A stretch of DNA of 64,000 nucleotides from Algoriphagus yeomjeoni (GTDB lineage Bacteria; Bacteroidota; Bacteroidia; Cytophagales; Cyclobacteriaceae). This document shows positions 19,802-28,786 of the stretch, piece by piece. The notes beneath the pieces were generated by a model. The model was not told where the DNA came from, did not search any database, and was given only the letters and a program-made list of their open reading frames with translations. Position numbers and translations under genes: made by a program. How positions within the stretch are numbered: position 1 is the first letter of the stretch; each line of letters opens with the position of its first letter. The stretch spans positions 62,001-126,000 of the forward strand of contig NZ_QLLK01000005.1 of NCBI RefSeq assembly GCF_003259505.1. The letters are read 5' to 3'.

Positions 19802-19824
19802 AAAAAGCACACCCCAAATGCGCT
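19802..19824 (-). terminator. Possible terminator downstream of lipA
   Basis: On the minus strand AGCGCA pairs with TGTGCT (one G-U, seven-base loop) and is followed by seven U residues. It is 165 nt beyond the lipA stop, so it may end lipA read-through. Confidence 0.4.
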
Positions 19825-19897
19825 TATAAAAATTGCCTATTAAGTTTATGGATGTTTCTTTTTGCAAAGTGAAAAAAGAACCAAGGAATTGGTTGAC

Positions 19898-19949
19898 ACT
19901 AGCGAATTCGCTACTTCGGTCACCCGTCTTCGGTCTTCTGTCGGGTAAA
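19898..19949. repeat. 52-bp dispersed intergenic repeat, copy 1
   Basis: This spacer sequence starts ACTAGC, contains GCTACTTCGGTC at 19910, and ends GTAAA. A second copy of exactly the same length is at 57879-57930, identical at 38 of 52 positions by hand count. Both copies lie just downstream of minus-strand genes (lipA here, a polyprenyl synthase there). Confidence 0.55.
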
Positions 19950-19988
19950 GCAGAGAAAGTTAGGGTACTGCATCAATTAGCGTAATAT

Positions 19989-20867
19989 CTACACATTCAC
20001 ATGTCTTTCGGCATGGTAAGAGGATCTTACCAATGGTCCTGACTCTACATATTTCAATCCCCTAGCCAATCCTTCTTCTCTATACTCGGCGAAAAGGTCC
20101 GGGTGGATAAATTCAGCCACTTCGATGTGCATTTTGGTAGGCTGTAGGTATTGCCCCAGTGTTAGGATATCACAGCCATGTTCTGCCAGATCATCCATTG
20201 CTTTGAACACCTCTTCTTTTTTCTCTCCCAATCCTAGCATAATACCAGTTTTGGTCCTCTTGCCATATTCTTTTGTCAACTTGGTTTGTTCAAGTGAACG
20301 GGCATATTTTGCCTGAGGGCGAACTCTTCGGTAAAGACTTTCCACAGTTTCCATATTATGTGAAACAACTTCCTGCCCTGCGCTGATCATTCGGTATAGT
20401 GCATCCCAATTTGATTTGACATCTGGGATAAGAGTTTCTATGGTGGTTTCAGGAGAAAGCTCTTTAGTTTGAATTACTGTTTGATACCAGATTTCAGCCC
20501 CTTTGTCTTTCAACTCGTCACGGTTAACAGAAGTCAATACAGCATGCTTTACACCCATGAGTTTGATTGCTTCAGCTACTCTTCTTGGCTCGTCGGTGTC
20601 ATACTCTGGCGGTCTGCCAGTAGCTACAGCGCAAAAGGAACACGAACGTGTACAGACATTCCCTAAAATCATAAAGGTTGCAGTACCGGCTCCCCAGCAT
20701 TCGCCCATGTTTGGGCAATTGCCGCTTTCGCAAATCGTATGAAGCTTGTGCTCATCTACCAGTTTGCGGACTTTGGCGTATTCTTTTCCTACGGGAAGTT
20801 TTACTCTAAGCCAATCTGGCTTTTTTCTTCGGGTAGCTTCTTCGGAAATTACAGGTAATTCGATCAT
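19989..20867 (-). CDS. lipA: Lipoyl synthase (radical SAM)
   Basis: LipA inserts two sulfurs into octanoylated H-protein or E2 domains. The auxiliary cluster motif [14 protein letters not shown] and the radical-SAM motif CTRSCSFC are intact. [24 protein letters not shown] and [11 protein letters not shown] are family hallmarks. The length of 292 is normal. It has its own predicted promoter and serves lipoate-dependent enzymes such as the glycine cleavage system, whose gcvP is nearby. lipB is not in the window. Confidence 0.97.
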   Translation of the reverse strand: MIELPVISEEATRRKKPDWLRVKLPVGKEYAKVRKLVDEHKLHTICESGNCPNMGECWGAGTATFMILGNVCTRSCSFCAVATGRPPEYDTDEPRRVAEAIKLMGVKHAVLTSVNRDELKDKGAEIWYQTVIQTKELSPETTIETLIPDVKSNWDALYRMISAGQEVVSHNMETVESLYRRVRPQAKYARSLEQTKLTKEYGKRTKTGIMLGLGEKKEEVFKAMDDLAEHGCDILTLGQYLQPTKMHIEVAEFIHPDLFAEYREEGLARGLKYVESGPLVRSSYHAERHVNV

Positions 20868-20884
20868 TGATTTCTGATTTGATG

Positions 20885-20915
20885 CAAAGGTAAGTCAGGC
20901 AAGGGCAAAACCCAA
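20885..20915 (-). promoter_or_regulatory. Putative lipA promoter
   Basis: Minus-strand TACCTTTG (20885-20892) is a full -7 match. A TTG at 20913-20915 lies 20 nt upstream, close to the usual -33 spacing. The ATG is 18 nt downstream of the box. Confidence 0.55.
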
Positions 20916-20921
20916 GTTGAC

Positions 20922-21650
20922 TTACTGTCTGAACCCGTAGAAAAACGTGAAGTAAACTGATTGGAATAGCTGACGATTTTCTGTAGTTGGGATCAGAGGA
21001 ATTTCTTTGGTAAAACCCTCGAGCATATAACCAAGTTCCAATCCTGTTGCATTTGAGCGAAAAACTCCAAATTCAAAGGATAATGCAGCCTTAAGATTGG
21101 CGCCAATAGCAAACTCTGATTGCCCTATTCCTTCGAAAAGACGACCTGTGCCTAAAATATTGAATCGACTTTGGTGAATTTCTGGATCGTATTGCTCGCG
21201 TACAGTTTCTACTCTGTTCAGTGCATATTCTATGTAATAAGGAGCAATGAGCCCGAATGTTGGCCCAACAGCCGCAAGCGCTGAAACTTGTACACCTTGA
21301 TTTGGTGCTTTTTTGAAGAGGATTATTTCACGACCATATTGTGGTCTGATCGAATAGAGGTAGTTAGACTTACCGAAAATATAGCTGTTGCCCAGAACGG
21401 TATTGTATCTGATTTCCTTTGGGTTCTTCACATTGGAAAGTTCCACAGCCCAAAAGCTAAACTGTGTATCGTCCAATCGTGTACCTACTTTGAAGACTAT
21501 ACCACCGATTAATCCTCCATTCGTGTTCTTGTTTAAGCCAAACATGTATTCCTTATCATATTCGTAATTGCCTATGTCTTCTCTTTGGGCAAAAGAATCA
21601 ATGGAAAAGGTGAGTAATAACAGCGGTAAAATGAATTTCAGTTTGTTCAT
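20922..21650 (-). CDS. Outer membrane beta-barrel protein, unknown function
   Basis: The 242-residue protein has a signal peptide (ends DSFAQ, residue 21) and alternating amphipathic strands ending in an aromatic-rich terminus (QSVYFTFFYGFRQ), as expected of a small beta-barrel. Motifs such as YLYSIRPQYGREIILFKK and LELGYMLEGFTKEIPLIP are recognisable only as Bacteroidota hypothetical-protein features. It lies upstream of lipA on the same strand, but lipA appears to have its own promoter overlapping the end of this gene. Confidence 0.65.
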   Translation of the reverse strand: MNKLKFILPLLLLTFSIDSFAQREDIGNYEYDKEYMFGLNKNTNGGLIGGIVFKVGTRLDDTQFSFWAVELSNVKNPKEIRYNTVLGNSYIFGKSNYLYSIRPQYGREIILFKKAPNQGVQVSALAAVGPTFGLIAPYYIEYALNRVETVREQYDPEIHQSRFNILGTGRLFEGIGQSEFAIGANLKAALSFEFGVFRSNATGLELGYMLEGFTKEIPLIPTTENRQLFQSVYFTFFYGFRQ

Positions 21651-21720
21651 TCGGGTTGGTCGAAAATATAGCCCTATTTTTGGGTGTTAGTATTTTAACT
21701 GATTTTAAAAATAAGAGTTT

Positions 21721-22125
21721 ATGCCCACTATAAAAAGTTCATATTTAGGGAATTTGAGAACAGAGTCTGAGCACCTGCAGTCAGGTACCCAATTACTTAC
21801 CGATGCTCCTGTTGATAATAATGGAAAAGGCGAGAAGTTTTCTCCTACTGATTTGGTTGCTAGTGCTTTAGGAAGTTGTATGGTGACGATTATGGGCATT
21901 GTCGCAACTAGAGATTCTGTATCTTTAGATGGCTTAACTTGGGAAGTGACTAAAATAATGCAGTCTAATCCTCGAAAAATAAGTGAAATCCTTGTTGATT
22001 TTCACTGGGAAAATCCAATTAATGATGCTGCAATGATCCAAAAATTGAAAAATGCAGCCAAGACTTGTCCAGTTGCTTTGAGCTTAGATCCAGAGATTAA
22101 GCAGACGCTGAAGTTTGATTTCTGA
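21721..22125 (+). CDS. OsmC/Ohr-family peroxiredoxin-like protein
   Basis: The 134-residue cytoplasmic protein has the OsmC fold and both conserved cysteines: one in ALGSCMVTIMG (residue 57) and one in AAKTCPVALSL (residue 119). OsmC proteins reduce organic hydroperoxides with low-molecular-weight or lipoyl thiols. FSPTDLVASALGSC is the hallmark helix start. This is a YhfA/OsmC-like subfamily; the exact substrate is uncertain. Confidence 0.85.
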   Translation: MPTIKSSYLGNLRTESEHLQSGTQLLTDAPVDNNGKGEKFSPTDLVASALGSCMVTIMGIVATRDSVSLDGLTWEVTKIMQSNPRKISEILVDFHWENPINDAAMIQKLKNAAKTCPVALSLDPEIKQTLKFDF

Positions 22126-22143
22126 GTAATCTAAGTATACGAC

Positions 22144-22229
22144 AACAGCAATCTATGATTTGTTAGACTTTAATTGGAGAGCCACATCGGTCTTCTAGCT
22201 AGTATTACAAAGAAGTTTAGATTGCTGTT
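22144..22229. repeat. 12-bp inverted repeat spanning 86 nt before sdaA
   Basis: AACAGCAATCTA (22144-22155) is perfectly inverted as TAGATTGCTGTT (22218-22229), with 62 nt between. No target-site duplication flanks it. It could close a structured RNA leader for sdaA, end osmC transcription weakly, or be a tiny element remnant. Confidence 0.5.
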
Positions 22230-22269
22230 ATTATCAATAAGTAAACTATAGAATATAAACCCACCCAAC

Positions 22270-23178
22270 ATGAGTTATTTATTTGAATCCTTTAAGGGCT
22301 GGAAAAGCTATTGTGAAGAGAAAAACATATCGCTACCTGAGTCGGTAATTGAATATGAAGTAGATCAGAAAAATGGCACACAAGATCAGATAAAAGCAGG
22401 TCTTTTGCAGGCGTATGGAGTAATGAAAGATGCTGTGAAAACTGGTTTGGAGGAGGAAATGACATCCCGTTCTGGAATGATCAACAATGGTGCGAAGAAA
22501 GTATATAATCATCCACTTTCAGTGCTTTCTCCGGAGTTTCAAAAGCTAATTTCTAGAGCATTAGCTGCCAAGGAAGTTAATTCTTGTATGGGAAGGGTAG
22601 TTGCAGCACCTACGGCAGGGGCGAGTGGGATATTGCCAGGAACTTTGGTTACGCTACAGGAAATCCATGATTTGACTGATGAGCAGATTGTTGAGGGACT
22701 ATTGGTAGGAGCAGGAATTGCACTGATTATAGAGGAAAAAGCGAGTTTGGCAGGTGCTGTGGGAGGATGTCAAGCCGAAACAGGCTCAGCTGCAGCTATG
22801 GCATCTGGAGCAATCGTTTATTGCTTGGGAGGAAATACTGATCAGATTTTCAATGCTGTGGCAGTGACTATTCAATGCATGTTGGGATTGATATGTGATC
22901 CAGTGGCAGGCTTAGTAGAAGTACCCTGTGTGGTTAGAAATGCAAGTGCAGCAGCCATTGCTTTCAGTTCTGCTCAGATTGCTTTAGCAAATGTAAGTGC
23001 TGTCATCCCTGTAGATGAATGTGTGGAAGCAATGGGTGAAGTTGGAGCTTCAATGGAAAGTCGCTACAAGGAAACGGCTCTTGGAGGATTGGCAGCTACT
23101 TTGACTGGACAGGCTATTTCTGAGCGGGTTCTGATAAAAGATATAGAAATATTACCTGATGATGAATTAGAGCAATAA
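22270..23178 (+). CDS. sdaA: L-serine dehydratase, iron-sulfur type, alpha subunit
   Basis: The 302-residue protein deaminates L-serine to pyruvate using a [4Fe-4S] cluster. Motifs include VAAPTAGASGILPGTLVTLQE and the cysteines in YCLGGN, QCMLGLICDPVAGL and VEVPCVV, candidate cluster ligands. Length matches the separate alpha chain (SdaAA) of two-subunit enzymes; no beta (SdaAB-like) domain is fused or adjacent. Either the partner is elsewhere or the N-terminal ~80 residues replace it. The 3' end overlaps a convergent membrane gene by 12 nt. Confidence 0.88.
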   Translation: MSYLFESFKGWKSYCEEKNISLPESVIEYEVDQKNGTQDQIKAGLLQAYGVMKDAVKTGLEEEMTSRSGMINNGAKKVYNHPLSVLSPEFQKLISRALAAKEVNSCMGRVVAAPTAGASGILPGTLVTLQEIHDLTDEQIVEGLLVGAGIALIIEEKASLAGAVGGCQAETGSAAAMASGAIVYCLGGNTDQIFNAVAVTIQCMLGLICDPVAGLVEVPCVVRNASAAAIAFSSAQIALANVSAVIPVDECVEAMGEVGASMESRYKETALGGLAATLTGQAISERVLIKDIEILPDDELEQ

Positions 23179-23628
23179 GCTTTGGACAAAAGGAACCGCT
23201 AAAATTTTATCTATAGTTAGGCAAATGATTATTGCCCATAAACATGCACTCCAGAGCATATGCATGTAAATGTGTCTTTTTTTGACTCCAAAGGAAACCA
23301 TGATCAGTGTCCCTCCGACAGGTGTAAATAAAAGAGGGGTAAAGAATGCAATTCCTATTTCACCGTATTTTCTCCAAAGATGAACTATTCGTCTATTTTT
23401 TGTGGAGAAGATCAACTTTGGTTTTTTCTGGAAATTACCTTCGAAAAGAGCCTTTATCTTTGATCCCAGAAGTGTAAAAATCATTACACTTGTCATCATT
23501 CCTGCAATAGTGATCAAGATATTCTCAATTGTAGAATAGCCTGCGGCAGAGCCTAAAACAGGTCCAGCTAGAAATTTAAACCAAGCTAGAAAGTAAATTC
23601 CGAGAAGGGTTAGAATATTCTCGATCAT
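23167..23628 (-). CDS. Small multi-pass membrane protein
   Basis: The 153-residue protein has three to four hydrophobic segments (about 5-25, 32-58, 92-115, 122-145) and a basic loop (KKPKLIFSTKNRRIVHLWRKYGEIG). The segment FFTPLLFTPVGGTLIMVSFG recalls the small multidrug-export / COG2426-like or SNARE-associated groups, but I do not assign one. Its ATG overlaps the stop of the Ca/Na exchanger by 4 nt, so it is likely made from the upp-exchanger transcript. Confidence 0.65.
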   Translation of the reverse strand: MIENILTLLGIYFLAWFKFLAGPVLGSAAGYSTIENILITIAGMMTSVMIFTLLGSKIKALFEGNFQKKPKLIFSTKNRRIVHLWRKYGEIGIAFFTPLLFTPVGGTLIMVSFGVKKRHIYMHMLWSACLWAIIICLTIDKILAVPFVQSLLL

Positions 23629-24563
23629 AGAAGGAAGAACAAGTAGGCAGCATAGCTAAGCAATAGTAGCGAGCCTTCAACTTTTGAAACTCTCATCTTC
23701 GTACGCATGAGCACGAATAAGAACAGCGTAATCCCAAGCATCCAAAGGAAATCTGAATCGATAAATTCTTGTGATACTCCGATCGGCTTAATGATCGCCG
23801 TAAGGCCGATTATGGATAGAATATTCATGATATTGCTACCTAAAATATTCCCTAATGCTAAATCCGTTCTTTTGGATAAAGCGGCTATAATTGAGGTGAT
23901 TAGCTCAGGAAGACTAGTTCCAATAGCGATGATAGTAACTCCAATTATTCGTTCGGAAACCCCGAATTCTCTGGAGATTTTTACGGCATTTGTCACCAAT
24001 AGTTCTGACCCAAAATATAATCCTAAAACGCCTCCAAGAAATAATGCAATGGAGGCAAACCAAGAGTAATTTTTCACCTGTTCTATTTCCTCTTCTACTT
24101 CCGTATTATCCACCAACTCTGATGTAGGGCTTTTGAAAAGGAAGATATTAAATCCAATAAATAACCCGAACAACAAGATGCCTTCCCAAATTCCTATAAG
24201 TCCATTGTAACTTAAGCCATAGAAGAGAATTGAAACTAATAAGGTCACCAAATAGTCAAAGCGGATATGGCTTTTTTTGATCAAAATGGGATAGAAAATA
24301 CCACTTATTCCGAGTACTAGGGCAATATTGGCAATATTAGAACCAATAACGTTCCCTATAGAAATATCACTATTGCCTTTCAAAGCAGCATTGACGCTTA
24401 CTAATAACTCTGGCGCTGATGTGCCAAATGCAACTACTGTCATTCCGATCAAGCCTGCGCTCATGCCTAGCTTTACAGCCATTGCGGAGGCACCGTCTAC
24501 GAGTATTTTTCCACCATATAACAAAATAGCCAAGCCAAGAAATAATAGAAAGTATGGGAGCAT
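23625..24563 (-). CDS. Calcium/sodium antiporter (CaCA family, YrbG-like)
   Basis: This inner-membrane exchanger has ten or so TM segments. Both alpha repeats are visible: GTSAPELLVSVNAAL with GNVIGSNIANI, and GTSLPELITSIIAAL with GNILGSNIMNIL. The acidic residues in the repeats bind cations. I chose the ATG at 24563, which gives a standard N-terminus (MLPYFLLFLGLAILLYGGK) just after the upp stop. The ATG at 24605 would overlap upp by 35 nt. It is co-transcribed with upp and the downstream small membrane gene. Confidence 0.88.
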   Translation of the reverse strand: MLPYFLLFLGLAILLYGGKILVDGASAMAVKLGMSAGLIGMTVVAFGTSAPELLVSVNAALKGNSDISIGNVIGSNIANIALVLGISGIFYPILIKKSHIRFDYLVTLLVSILFYGLSYNGLIGIWEGILLFGLFIGFNIFLFKSPTSELVDNTEVEEEIEQVKNYSWFASIALFLGGVLGLYFGSELLVTNAVKISREFGVSERIIGVTIIAIGTSLPELITSIIAALSKRTDLALGNILGSNIMNILSIIGLTAIIKPIGVSQEFIDSDFLWMLGITLFLFVLMRTKMRVSKVEGSLLLLSYAAYLFFLL

Positions 24564-24570
24564 GGAGTGA

Positions 24571-25215
24571 TTAAAGTTTTGGACCAAAAGCAAGATCTCC
24601 TGCATCTCCTAGCCCAGGAACGATGTAGGATTGGTGGTTTAATTTTTCGTCAATTGCACCTACCCAAAGTGAAAAAGAGCAAGAAATATTTTCTTTGATG
24701 TAATCGATGCCTTCGGGAGCAGCAATGACTGAGGCTATATGAATATGTTTGGGTTTGCCATGGGTAAGTAGGGTAGTGATAGATTCTACTATTGATTTGC
24801 CCGTGGCAAGCATAGGATCGGCTAGGATTACGATCTTTCCTTCTAAACTTGGGCTCGCGTGATAGCCTAGTTGGACCTTGACTTCTCCTGCTGTACTTTC
24901 ATCTCTGAATGCCCCAATAAACCCACTTTCCGCTTTATCGAAATAATTTAAGAAGCCATTATAAAATGGTAACGAAGCTCTCATTACTGAGATAATAACT
25001 GGATTATCTGTAGCTGTGAACACCGAAGTTGAAGTGAGTGGAGTTTGTATGCTCTTTTTGGAATATTCGAAAGACTTTGAAATTTCATAGGCTAAAATTT
25101 CACCCATTCGCTCTAAGTTTTTCCGAAATCTCATTCTATCGTCCTGTGTGAGTACATCTCTCATTTCGCTCAAGAAATGATTTGCCAAGGAAGGAGTGTC
25201 AGATAAAACAAACAT
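24571..25215 (-). CDS. upp: Uracil phosphoribosyltransferase
   Basis: Upp converts uracil and PRPP to UMP for pyrimidine salvage. The PRPP-binding loop DPMLATGKSIV is intact, and the C-terminus (YIVPGLGDAGDLAFGPK) is the uracil-binding signature (PGLGDAGDR/LxFG). The 214-residue length is normal. It is first in a minus-strand run with the Ca/Na antiporter and a membrane protein. Confidence 0.95.
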   Translation of the reverse strand: MFVLSDTPSLANHFLSEMRDVLTQDDRMRFRKNLERMGEILAYEISKSFEYSKKSIQTPLTSTSVFTATDNPVIISVMRASLPFYNGFLNYFDKAESGFIGAFRDESTAGEVKVQLGYHASPSLEGKIVILADPMLATGKSIVESITTLLTHGKPKHIHIASVIAAPEGIDYIKENISCSFSLWVGAIDEKLNHQSYIVPGLGDAGDLAFGPKL

Positions 25216-25232
25216 GCTGCGAAGATAAAATA

Positions 25233-25261
25233 AAAACCCGGCTCTTTGGGAACCGGGTTTT
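25233..25261 (-). terminator. Rho-independent terminator of the OmpA-like gene
   Basis: A 9-bp stem (AAAACCCGG with CCGGGTTTT) and 11-base loop lie 21 nt after the OmpA-like stop on the minus strand. The T/A flanks could let it work on both strands. Confidence 0.8.
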
Positions 25262-25281
25262 TGTAAAGTTTGAAATAATAG

Positions 25282-26580
25282 TTATTTCACTTCAAAGCTA
25301 GCTCTTCTAGCCATTTGCCTAGCATCGGTAGATGATTTGTCTACGCTGGTGTCCTCACCATAACCTTTGAATGAAAGTCTTGAAGCGTCAATTCCACTGG
25401 CAATTAAGACATCGTATACAGACTTAGCTCTTTTCTCAGAGAGTTTCATGTTGTAATCTTCAGGGCCTAGTTCGTCAGCATATCCTTTGATTTCAACACT
25501 TAAGCCAGGATTCTTTTTTAAGAAGTTTGACACATAGCTGGCGGAGCTAGTTGAGTAATCGAGAGGTTTAGCGCTATCAAAAGCATAGTAGACATTCACA
25601 TAGCCGTCATTAATCGCTTTTTTGAAAAAATCAACTTGTTCTTTTATCTCTTCTACTGGACATCCATTTGTAGAAGATGGGCCAGGAATGAAAGGGCATT
25701 TATCTAGATGATCAGGAGTTCCATCACTATCAGAGTCCATCGTTACTCCTGAAGTGTTCACTCTTGCTCCAGCGGGTGTATTTGGCTCTTTGTCCAAGTA
25801 ATCAGGAATGCCATCGCCATCCGAGTCTTTCAACATGTCTTTGATACCATTGATTTCAGAAGCAAGCTCTGCTTTTGTTGCATATTTATCAGCAGCGATA
25901 TACCAATCTGCATGCTCTTCATTTTTTCCAAGGTAGAAATTAAGTCCTAGGGTAGCCGTCCACCAAGTTCCTGTGGCATGTCCATTAGGCACTTCTGGCA
26001 AGTCCGGTCTGCCAGGTGAATTGAATTCATTTCCATCAAAAGTATATCTTTGACGACCATTGATAATTACCGCGGTATTACCAGCTAAAGAGATTCTGTT
26101 TGATATTTTATAAAGTAAAGCAATACTCGAATTAATAGAATAGACTTGGTCAGGATTAAAGTCTATTATATCCTCTGGTCGGGCCTCGTGTTTGAGATAC
26201 CCTACACCTGGACCAAAAGTCATTAAGGCTCCGAACTTTCTGGTAAATGATTCCCAGTTCATTATCCGAGATAAATTAAAAACGCCTTGAAAACTAACGT
26301 TTACATACTTTGTGCTAAATTCAGGACTCTCATCTTTAAACTCGGAGAAGGACCCAAAACCACCATCAGCTTTTAAACCGAATTTTTCATTGAGCATGTA
26401 GCGTACACCCAAATCCAGATGACCTAAATTTAATGTTGGAGATAGATACCCGGGAGTAATTGGTCCCATAGGTTTATTGAAGCCAGCATTTGCTTCTAGA
26501 GACCAGCGATTGAACTCACTTTGCCCAATTACAATATTTGCTAGCCCTAGAAGAATCAGGGTAAGTAACTGTTTTTTCAT
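25282..26580 (-). CDS. OmpA-family outer membrane protein with TSP3-type calcium repeats
   Basis: The 432-residue protein has a signal peptide (MKKQLLTLILL...VIGQ) and an N-terminal eight-strand-type barrel (about 25-250). Two thrombospondin type 3 repeats follow (DSDGDGIPDYLDKEPNTP and DSDSDGTPDHLDKCPFIPG), then a C-terminal OmpA domain (YADELGPEDYNMKLSEKRA, LSFKGYGE) that binds peptidoglycan. It links outer membrane and cell wall. The frame is open to 26655, but the ATG at 26580 starts a proper signal peptide. A terminator follows at 25233. Confidence 0.92.
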   Translation of the reverse strand: MKKQLLTLILLGLANIVIGQSEFNRWSLEANAGFNKPMGPITPGYLSPTLNLGHLDLGVRYMLNEKFGLKADGGFGSFSEFKDESPEFSTKYVNVSFQGVFNLSRIMNWESFTRKFGALMTFGPGVGYLKHEARPEDIIDFNPDQVYSINSSIALLYKISNRISLAGNTAVIINGRQRYTFDGNEFNSPGRPDLPEVPNGHATGTWWTATLGLNFYLGKNEEHADWYIAADKYATKAELASEINGIKDMLKDSDGDGIPDYLDKEPNTPAGARVNTSGVTMDSDSDGTPDHLDKCPFIPGPSSTNGCPVEEIKEQVDFFKKAINDGYVNVYYAFDSAKPLDYSTSSASYVSNFLKKNPGLSVEIKGYADELGPEDYNMKLSEKRAKSVYDVLIASGIDASRLSFKGYGEDTSVDKSSTDARQMARRASFEVK

Positions 26581-26658
26581 TTGATGAAGAGGTAATTTTA
26601 GGATGATTTGGCAAATCAACGCAAAATCTATGCTCAATTCAATAAATTTTGACAATAA

Positions 26659-26683
26659 AAAAGCCTGGAATGGACCAGGCTTT
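26659..26683 (-). terminator. Rho-independent terminator of the flotillin operon
   Basis: AAAGCCTGG pairs perfectly with CCAGGCTTT (loop of six), followed by U residues on the minus strand, 10 nt after the flotillin-like stop. Confidence 0.85.
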
Positions 26684-26692
26684 AGGGTAAAG

Positions 26693-28207
26693 TTATTCTT
26701 CTTCAGGCTTGTGCTCCTCCTTCTTTTTTTGAGGTTCTATTAGGTCATCACCTTTCAAATAGGTTGGGAGATTCAGTCCTGCCATGTTAAAGAGTTCATT
26801 TAATGGAGGTACAGTTTTCATCATTCCTGATACAAAATTAGCTGTGGATCCATTTCCGTTTTCACCTTGGCCGGAATCCCAAACGGTGATCTTATCAATC
26901 TTGATATTTTTGACTGCTTCCACTTGAGTTTTTACTAATTCAGGTAATTTCTCAATCAAAAGAAGCTGGAAGGCTTTGGTAGGATCTCCACCTGCTGCAC
27001 TTACCACTTCACGGTAACCTTCCGCTTGTTTGGTCAATATTTCGTAAAGGCCTCTTGCTTCTGCGTCCATCTTGGCGAAGATAGCGTCAGCCTCGCCCTT
27101 GGCCTGTTCTCTGATTCGCTCTGCCTCGGCTTGGGCATCTATGATTGCTCGTTGTTTAGCGATTTCTGCCGGTACGACAATGTTAGCATTCTGAGTGGAT
27201 CTTTCTCTGTCGGCTCTAGCAGTTTCAGCTTTTTGCTCCGCGAGATAGGCTTCTTCGAGTGCTCGGGCACTTTGCACTTTTTCTGATGCCAAGGCAATTC
27301 TTAACGCTTCTGCTTCTTTTTCTCGTCGCTGAGCATCAGACTGAGCAATGGAGATTTTAGCTTCGTTTTCTCCTTTGATTGCGACGGCGTTTGCTTCGGA
27401 AGTTTTTACTCTGGTATCCCGCTGAGCCTCAGCTTTACCGATACTCTCGTCCTTGGCTGCTTCCGCGATGCTAACTTCTCGGTTTTTATTGGTAATAGCT
27501 ATTTTCACATCACGATCACGTTGGGTGTCTGCAATCTGAACATCCTTTTCACGATCCGCGAGCGCCTTTCCCGTTTCACCTATTTTTTCTTGCTCAGCAA
27601 CTGAGATCTTTGCCTCGTTGATTGCTTTTGCAGCAGCTTCTTTACCTAGGGCTTCAATGTATCCAGACTCGTCTTTGATATCCGTCACGTTGACGTTGAT
27701 CAGCTTCAAACCGATTTTCTTGAGCTCACTGTCTACATTTTTAGAAATGCTTTCCAAAAATTTATCCCGATCAGAGTTGATTTCCTCGATAGTCATGGTA
27801 GCGATCACCAAACGCAATTGGCCAAAAAGAATATCCTTAGAAAGCTCCTGAATTTGCTCATGGGCCAATCCTAACAAACGCTCAGCGGCGGTATTCATCG
27901 TATCTGTATCCGTTGAAATCGCAATTGTAAACCTACAAGGAACATCCACGCGGATATTTTGACGGCTAAGTGCATTAGTCAAATTAGCTTCGATGGAAAT
28001 CGGCTTCAAATCAAGGTATGCATAATCCTGAATAACAGGCCAGATGAATGCTCCGCCTCCGTGAATACAGCGTGCGGATGTACCTCCAGTTTTACCGTAT
28101 ACAACTAGGATTTTGTCTGACGGGCAGCGTTTGTATCTTGAAACAAGTGCTAGAATGGTCACGAAGGCGACAATGGTCGCAACGACGATCAGTATTAATG
28201 GATCCAT
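26693..28207 (-). CDS. Flotillin-like SPFH/PHB-domain membrane scaffold protein
   Basis: The 504-residue protein has one N-terminal membrane segment (ILIVVATIVAFVTILALVS), an SPFH domain (about 25-200), and a long Ala/Glu/Lys coiled coil (about 200-400, EAKISVAEQEKIG to EAERIREQAKGEAD). The C-terminal part is conserved in flotillins. Flotillins organise membrane microdomains. It is translated from the same transcript as an NfeD-like protein 12 nt upstream, the classic FloT/NfeD pairing (YqiK/FloT with YuaF). The role here is inferred from family and context. Confidence 0.92.
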   Translation of the reverse strand: MDPLILIVVATIVAFVTILALVSRYKRCPSDKILVVYGKTGGTSARCIHGGGAFIWPVIQDYAYLDLKPISIEANLTNALSRQNIRVDVPCRFTIAISTDTDTMNTAAERLLGLAHEQIQELSKDILFGQLRLVIATMTIEEINSDRDKFLESISKNVDSELKKIGLKLINVNVTDIKDESGYIEALGKEAAAKAINEAKISVAEQEKIGETGKALADREKDVQIADTQRDRDVKIAITNKNREVSIAEAAKDESIGKAEAQRDTRVKTSEANAVAIKGENEAKISIAQSDAQRREKEAEALRIALASEKVQSARALEEAYLAEQKAETARADRERSTQNANIVVPAEIAKQRAIIDAQAEAERIREQAKGEADAIFAKMDAEARGLYEILTKQAEGYREVVSAAGGDPTKAFQLLLIEKLPELVKTQVEAVKNIKIDKITVWDSGQGENGNGSTANFVSGMMKTVPPLNELFNMAGLNLPTYLKGDDLIEPQKKKEEHKPEEE

Positions 28208-28219
28208 GAATGAATTGAG

Positions 28220-28786
28220 TTAAAGCTTTTCTACGATAAGGATATTGCCACTTTCTACCCGCTTGATTCTTACGGTGGCGTTGGTTTCTATTTTGTCTTG
28301 TTCGGTCATGGCATCAATTTCACGCACAGAGCCATTTAAACTGACCATGATTTTACCTTTTCCCTGCATTCTGCCGGGGATAGCTAGGTAGACATCGGCT
28401 ATTTTATTCAGCGTTTTTTCCAGGCGAAAAGTATTGTCTTCTCCGAGTTTTTGGATTTGCCTAATGATGACAAAAAAGAAATATACAAAGGCAAAGCCTA
28501 CGGCTAAACTGACTACTATTAGAAGTGTGGTATTTGGGATAAGTTTGTAAAATGAAATCCCTGTCCAGCTAAAACCAAGCAGGAAATTAATCAAGTTACG
28601 AAAAGAGAACATCTGAAATGGCGCTTCTCCACCGTCAAAATCACCATCAAAATCAGCTTCCAAGCCATCTGAACCTCCAGATCCGACAAAAGTCAAAATC
28701 GTCTGCAGCACAAATATCAAAGAAACCGGTATCGCGATATACCAGAAGAGTTTGAGTTGTGGATCTAATCCATCTAAAAATTCCAT
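28220..28786 (-). CDS. NfeD-like membrane protein with OB-fold (YuaF type)
   Basis: The ~188-residue protein has three membrane segments (about 11-32, 58-80 and 85-108). It ends in a C-terminal OB-fold: IPGRMQGKGKIMVSLNGSVREIDAMTEQDKIETNATVRIKRV in overall pattern. An acidic Gly loop (DGLEADFDGDFDGGEAP) separates the first two membrane segments. NfeD proteins partner flotillins, which matches the gene directly downstream. The frame is open to 28822, but the ATG at 28786 (MEFLDGLDPQLKLFWY) is the more natural start. Confidence 0.85.
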   Translation of the reverse strand: MEFLDGLDPQLKLFWYIAIPVSLIFVLQTILTFVGSGGSDGLEADFDGDFDGGEAPFQMFSFRNLINFLLGFSWTGISFYKLIPNTTLLIVVSLAVGFAFVYFFFVIIRQIQKLGEDNTFRLEKTLNKIADVYLAIPGRMQGKGKIMVSLNGSVREIDAMTEQDKIETNATVRIKRVESGNILIVEKL

